From positions 1 through 10,649 of the forward strand of contig JAMQCK010001222.1 of assembly GCA_024196135.1 (NCBI GenBank): a stretch of DNA of 10,649 nt, read 5' to 3'. Below, in pieces: positions 7,673-10,649 of the stretch. How positions within the stretch are numbered: the stretch's first letter is position 1; every line of letters starts with the position of its first letter. Made by a program: the position numbers and the translations under genes. The notes beneath the pieces are model-generated. The model was not told the DNA's origin. It worked only from the letters and a program-made list of their open reading frames with translations, and did not search any database. This stretch comes from Pleurotus ostreatus/Saccharomyces cerevisiae fusant (Eukaryota > Opisthokonta).

Positions 7673-8569
7673 CTATGATTCTATTGCTGGAATGCCCCTC
7701 GACCCCTCCCTTGGATGCTTGAGTAGATCATCCATACCAGTCACCCCCTTGCGCTTCAGCCAATACCGTATTGCTCCATCATCGTCGCAGCAAGAGACAG
7801 AATCCTTCCACTCCTCGTCGGTCCAATCATATCCCACCCCGCGCACGCCCGCGTTCCCGAAGTCGACGACGACGGCACGCCCGGGCGCGACGAGGATGTT
7901 CTTGTCGCTGATGTCGTCGTGGATGACCCCGTGGGCGGCGAAGCTGTCGACGGCGCGGACGAGGGCGGTGCAGACCGAGGGCGTGAGCGCGTCGAGGGGG
8001 GCGTCGCGCAGGCGGGGACCGGCGATGTACTCGATGGCGATGGCGGGCGGGATGAAGGCGCGCTCGTCGGGAGGGATGGTAAGTCCGGAGGCGAGGAGGC
8101 GTGGGAGGGTGGTGCCCTGGAGGTGTGAGAGGTGTTCGTATGCGGCGCGCTCGACGGCGAAGGAGTCGGTCATGAGCTTGCGGTAGTGCGCCTCGTGGAG
8201 CGCGGCGTAGGCGAGTTGACCTTCAGCGTCGTCCGCCGCGGGCGGGTCTCCAGGCGAGAAAATCTCGTATTGATCATAGGGTATGGTGTCCGGCGCGGCG
8301 CGCTCGGCGGCAAGCGACCATGGGTTGGAGGGAAGACCCTCCCAGTGCTTGTTCGGTGGCACACCGTTACGCTCGTCGAAAAAGCGGGGATCATAGATCT
8401 TCAGCACTACGGGGTCTGGCGAAAGTTCTGCGCAACGCGCGAGAACGACAACACTCTTCGTGAGCGGCGTGAAGAGCCGCTCAACGGTGAAAGTATAGCG
8501 CTGACCGGAGTCGGTCTCAAGAGTGATGACCTTCCCTGGCGAGAAAAAGGGCAATGGATCGTCCGCCAT
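7673..8569 (-). CDS. Protein-kinase-like fold protein, copy 2
   Basis: The 298-aa product starts at the ATG at 8569 (AAATGG context); this aligns with the start of its paralogue at 731. Kinase-like landmarks are a candidate beta-3 lysine K57 in PVVLKIYD, a candidate alpha-C glutamate E140 in FAVERAAY, a hinge-like AIAIEYIAG, a catalytic loop HDDISDKN with D219 and N224, and DFG at 236-238 (VVVDFGNAG). The catalytic-loop lysine of HRDLKPxN kinases is a serine here. An acidic insert precedes alpha-C (about 95-116, PGDPPAADDAEG). All core catalytic positions look intact, so an active enzyme is plausible, but whether it phosphorylates proteins or small molecules cannot be told. No transmembrane segment is seen in the chosen protein. 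A likely 5' UTR intron (8638-8583) lies directly upstream. It transcribes toward the MITE and away from SUB2. Confidence 0.85.
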   Translation of the reverse strand: MADDPLPFFSPGKVITLETDSGQRYTFTVERLFTPLTKSVVVLARCAELSPDPVVLKIYDPRFFDERNGVPPNKHWEGLPSNPWSLAAERAAPDTIPYDQYEIFSPGDPPAADDAEGQLAYAALHEAHYRKLMTDSFAVERAAYEHLSHLQGTTLPRLLASGLTIPPDERAFIPPAIAIEYIAGPRLRDAPLDALTPSVCTALVRAVDSFAAHGVIHDDISDKNILVAPGRAVVVDFGNAGVRGVGYDWTDEEWKDSVSCCDDDGAIRYWLKRKGVTGMDDLLKHPREGSRGIPAIES

Positions 8570-8582
8570 TTGAGGGCGATGC

Positions 8583-8638
8583 CTAAGAGCAAAGTCAGCA
8601 TGAGGCGTCGGACAATCGGTGAAAGTGTGAGCACTCAC
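8583..8638 (-). other. Predicted 5' UTR intron of kinase-like copy 2
   Basis: A 56-nt interval begins with GTGAGT, has a GCTGAC branch-like motif and ends CTCTTAG, 13 nt before the chosen ATG. If it is retained, an in-frame ATG at 8767 would extend the protein by 66 residues. If it is spliced, that upstream ATG is put out of frame (56 is not a multiple of three) and would form an overlapping upstream ORF. The strong splice signals and the paralogue alignment favour splicing and the start at 8569. Confidence 0.6.
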
Positions 8639-9055
8639 TTTCGGCGAGTTTCGGAGACCAAGTTGGTTGTACTTTGCCCGAGCGGATGAGCCCCAGAACG
8701 CTGCTACGTTCTGCTGCAAGTGCAGTTGTGGTCGCAAGAGCAACGTCAATCCGCTAGTTACTGACATCCATCTTCGATGTATAAAACCAAGCAGGAAAAA
8801 CACGTTCCACGTCAACGCGACACGTCGCGACGCAATCTGACGTTGGCGGAAGCAAACAAGCTACCTCACCTCACTGAAGGACAACCGGGACCATGCTTCC
8901 AATACCGCATGACGAGGACCAACAGACACACTGCATAACGAACATCAACAAATCACAGTAGGGTCTCGATTCGGACGATTTAGAATATGGTTACACGGAA
9001 AGCACAAGAAAACACAACACATTCTTCACAAAGAATCCCAACGTCGGGATTGCCT
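8639..9055. other. Spacer between kinase-like copy 2 and SUB2
   Basis: This region holds the 5' leader and promoter of the kinase-like gene and the 3' flank of SUB2; no gene is seen. A TATAAAA reads on the plus strand at 8780-8786 (TTTTATA on the minus strand), so it is in the wrong orientation for a standard TATA box of the minus-strand gene. Two short hairpins that share three bases lie just after the SUB2 stop: ATTCTT/AAGAAT (9021-9036) and AATCCC/GGGATT (9034-9051). Confidence 0.4.
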
Positions 9056-10649
9056 CTACGCCGTCACTGTTGAGGCGCATCAGCCGTCGTCCTCGCTGGT
9101 GACGGATAGACTAAGACTTACTGTAGCTGCTGGGCTCGATGAAGTCCGGAAGCTCGGGCACGGCAACCTCGAACCGGGACTGGATGGCGGCCATGACCTG
9201 CTGGTCGGCGTCCGACGACACGAAGGTGATCGCAAGACCCTTCGTGCCGAAGCGACCGGCACGACTGGGAGGAGGGTAAACATGCGGAAGGGGTGAAGGA
9301 GACGGAGAGAACGCACCCGACACGGTGCAGGTAGCTGTCCGCATCCGGCGGCGCATCGTAGTTGATGACAATGTTTACGCGCTCGACATCGATACCACGA
9401 CCGAAGATATCCGTCGCTACCAATATACGCTTCTCGAAGTTTTTGAAGGCCTGGTAGCGGTTGATGCTGGTGGACTTGTGAGTGAGAAATAGATGAGAAC
9501 TTAAGATCGACATACCGCTCTTCCTGCTGCAGGCCGGAGTGGATGCTGATACTCGGGAAGTTGCACGAGACTAGAAGCTTGTCCAATTCGATCGCTCGTG
9601 CGACGGACTTGACGAAGATGACAACCTGCAAGCGCCTCAGCATTGACTAGTCTGCAATGAACACAAGACCGCAAACCTGGTTGAATTCGAGGGTATCAAG
9701 CAGGTCATTCAACTTCCTGTTCTTTTGCGCCTCCTCCAACTTGACGTAGTGCTGTTGTAAACCGTGGAGGGTGAGCTTTGTCTCGTCATCCACGAAAATT
9801 TCCAGAGGCTAGAGCAGGACGTCAGCCAGAGCGATAGAAGGAAAGCAAGATCGCGCACGTTGGCCATGAACTTCTTGCACGTCGCGCGGATCTCCTTGGC
9901 GAGTGTGGCGCTGAACATCATGACTTGCTTGTGGTGGGGTGTCGCGCGGAAGATCTCCTGTACGTCGCGTCGCATGTCTAATGGGCAGTGGCGTGATTAG
10001 ATGGATGTGCAGCGGAGGATTTGAAAGGTAAAAGGGTGGCGTGTCCAGGTCAGCGCGCTTCCGGATCGGTTTACAGTCGGACGGAGCTTGCACGGCTTGA
10101 TCGAGTCGTGGGTAGCGTTGGTCGTTCTTCTCCCCATTCCTCCATCTTTCGGTATCCTCTTCCCCCCGAAGACGCGACAGCATCCCAACAAGCCCGAAGA
10201 CCCATATGCTTTGCACACCGATATGACGTGTAGGGTGACCCGGACGCGCGGCCAGACGACGCAGAATGCGGTAGGATATGATGGTGGGTGGTGCGCAGGC
10301 CGAACAAGGACTAACCGAGCTGCTCAAGCATCTTGTCACATTCGTCGAGAACGAAATGCTTGACGTGTTTGGCGTCCAGGACCTTGTCGCGTACGAGGGC
10401 GTTCAGGCGGCCGGGGGTGGCGACGATGATGTGGGGGCAGGCGTTCTTGTCGCGGAGAATCTCGGCGTCCTTGGACACCGGTGTACCACCGTAGAAGGTA
10501 GACACGCGAATCTGCGGCATGTACTTCGCGAAACGAGTGTACTCGTTGCGGATTTGGAACGCAAGTTCACGCGTGTGACAGAGCACAATGACGGCTACTT
10601 CGCCATCGACAGGCTCCAGCTGCTGGAGCGTGGCGAGGACGAAGACTGC
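9056..10649 (-). CDS. SUB2: DECD-box RNA helicase Sub2 (UAP56/DDX39B), 3' part
   Basis: The gene enters from the right edge. I read the exons as 10649-10316, 9977-9859, 9808-9677, 9625-9516, 9466-9317, 9264-9122 and 9066-9056, giving 332 aa plus stop. Introns are 338, 50, 51, 49, 52 and 55 nt. Helicase motifs appear in order: HTRELA (Ia), TPGRL (Ib), DECD (II), SAT (III), VIFVKS (IV), [21 protein letters not shown] in part (V) and HRVGRAGRFG (VI). DECD instead of DEAD, with the close match to Sub2/UAP56 throughout ([20 protein letters not shown]), identifies the orthologue. Sub2 is an ATP-dependent RNA helicase in the nucleus that acts in spliceosome assembly and, within TREX, in mRNA export. 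About 105-110 N-terminal residues, with the Q and Walker A motifs, lie outside the window; the first visible residues [10 protein letters not shown] should follow GKT directly. The last exon is only 11 nt and supplies the ending MTA. Confidence 0.96.
9978..10315 (-). other. Unusually long SUB2 intron
   Basis: The intron interrupts the DECD exon between KMLEQL and DMRRDVQ. It starts GTTAGT and ends CCCATTAG, with a CTAATCAC branch-like site near the 3' end. At 338 nt it is about six times longer than the other introns of this gene. The flanking coding sequence joins without missing residues, so no constitutive exon is hidden inside. I saw no box C (RTGATGA) on the transcribed strand and recognised no structured RNA. 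Confidence 0.85.

Noticed and set aside
9978..10315. C/D-box snoRNA in the long SUB2 intron
   Set aside because: No RTGATGA box C with a matching CTGA box D was found on the transcribed strand by eye.

Overview
The window looks like nuclear DNA of a filamentous basidiomycete, most likely an Agaricomycete. The genes are split by many short GT-AG introns (mostly 47-61 nt) with CTGAC-like branch sites. The coding DNA is GC-rich. The protein set (DECD-box Sub2 helicase, VIT/VWA protein, protein-kinase-like pair, classical SDR) fits a fungus. No species can be named from sequence alone.

Layout, left to right. (1) 1-730: no confident gene, possibly the edge of a neighbour. (2) 731-1603 (+): an intronless kinase-like protein of 290 aa. 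(3) 1735-4791 (-): a six-exon VIT/VWA protein of 930 aa, convergent with gene 2 across 131 nt. (4) 4792-5976: 1.2 kb with no secure gene. (5) 5977-6980 (+): a three-exon short-chain dehydrogenase/reductase of 299 aa. (6) 7111-7287: a 177-bp fold-back miniature inverted-repeat element flanked by TTA, resembling PIF/Harbinger (Tourist-like) MITEs. (7) 7288-7623 (-): a doubtful 111-codon ORF. (8) 7673-8569 (-): a second kinase-like protein of 298 aa, clearly paralogous to gene 2 and in opposite orientation, with a likely intron in its 5' leader. (9) 9056-10649 (-): the 3' part of SUB2 (UAP56/DDX39B orthologue), seven exons visible, running off the right edge just after the point where the Walker A motif is expected.

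The genes do not form an operon or an evident metabolic cluster. SUB2 is a housekeeping mRNA splicing/export gene. The VIT/VWA, SDR and kinase-like genes are accessory-type families without known partners here. The main structural points are the inverted kinase-like paralogues flanking the VIT/VWA and SDR genes, the intact MITE, one 338-nt SUB2 intron among introns of about 50 nt, and an 11-nt terminal SUB2 exon. I found no convincing evidence of a wholly new biological system.
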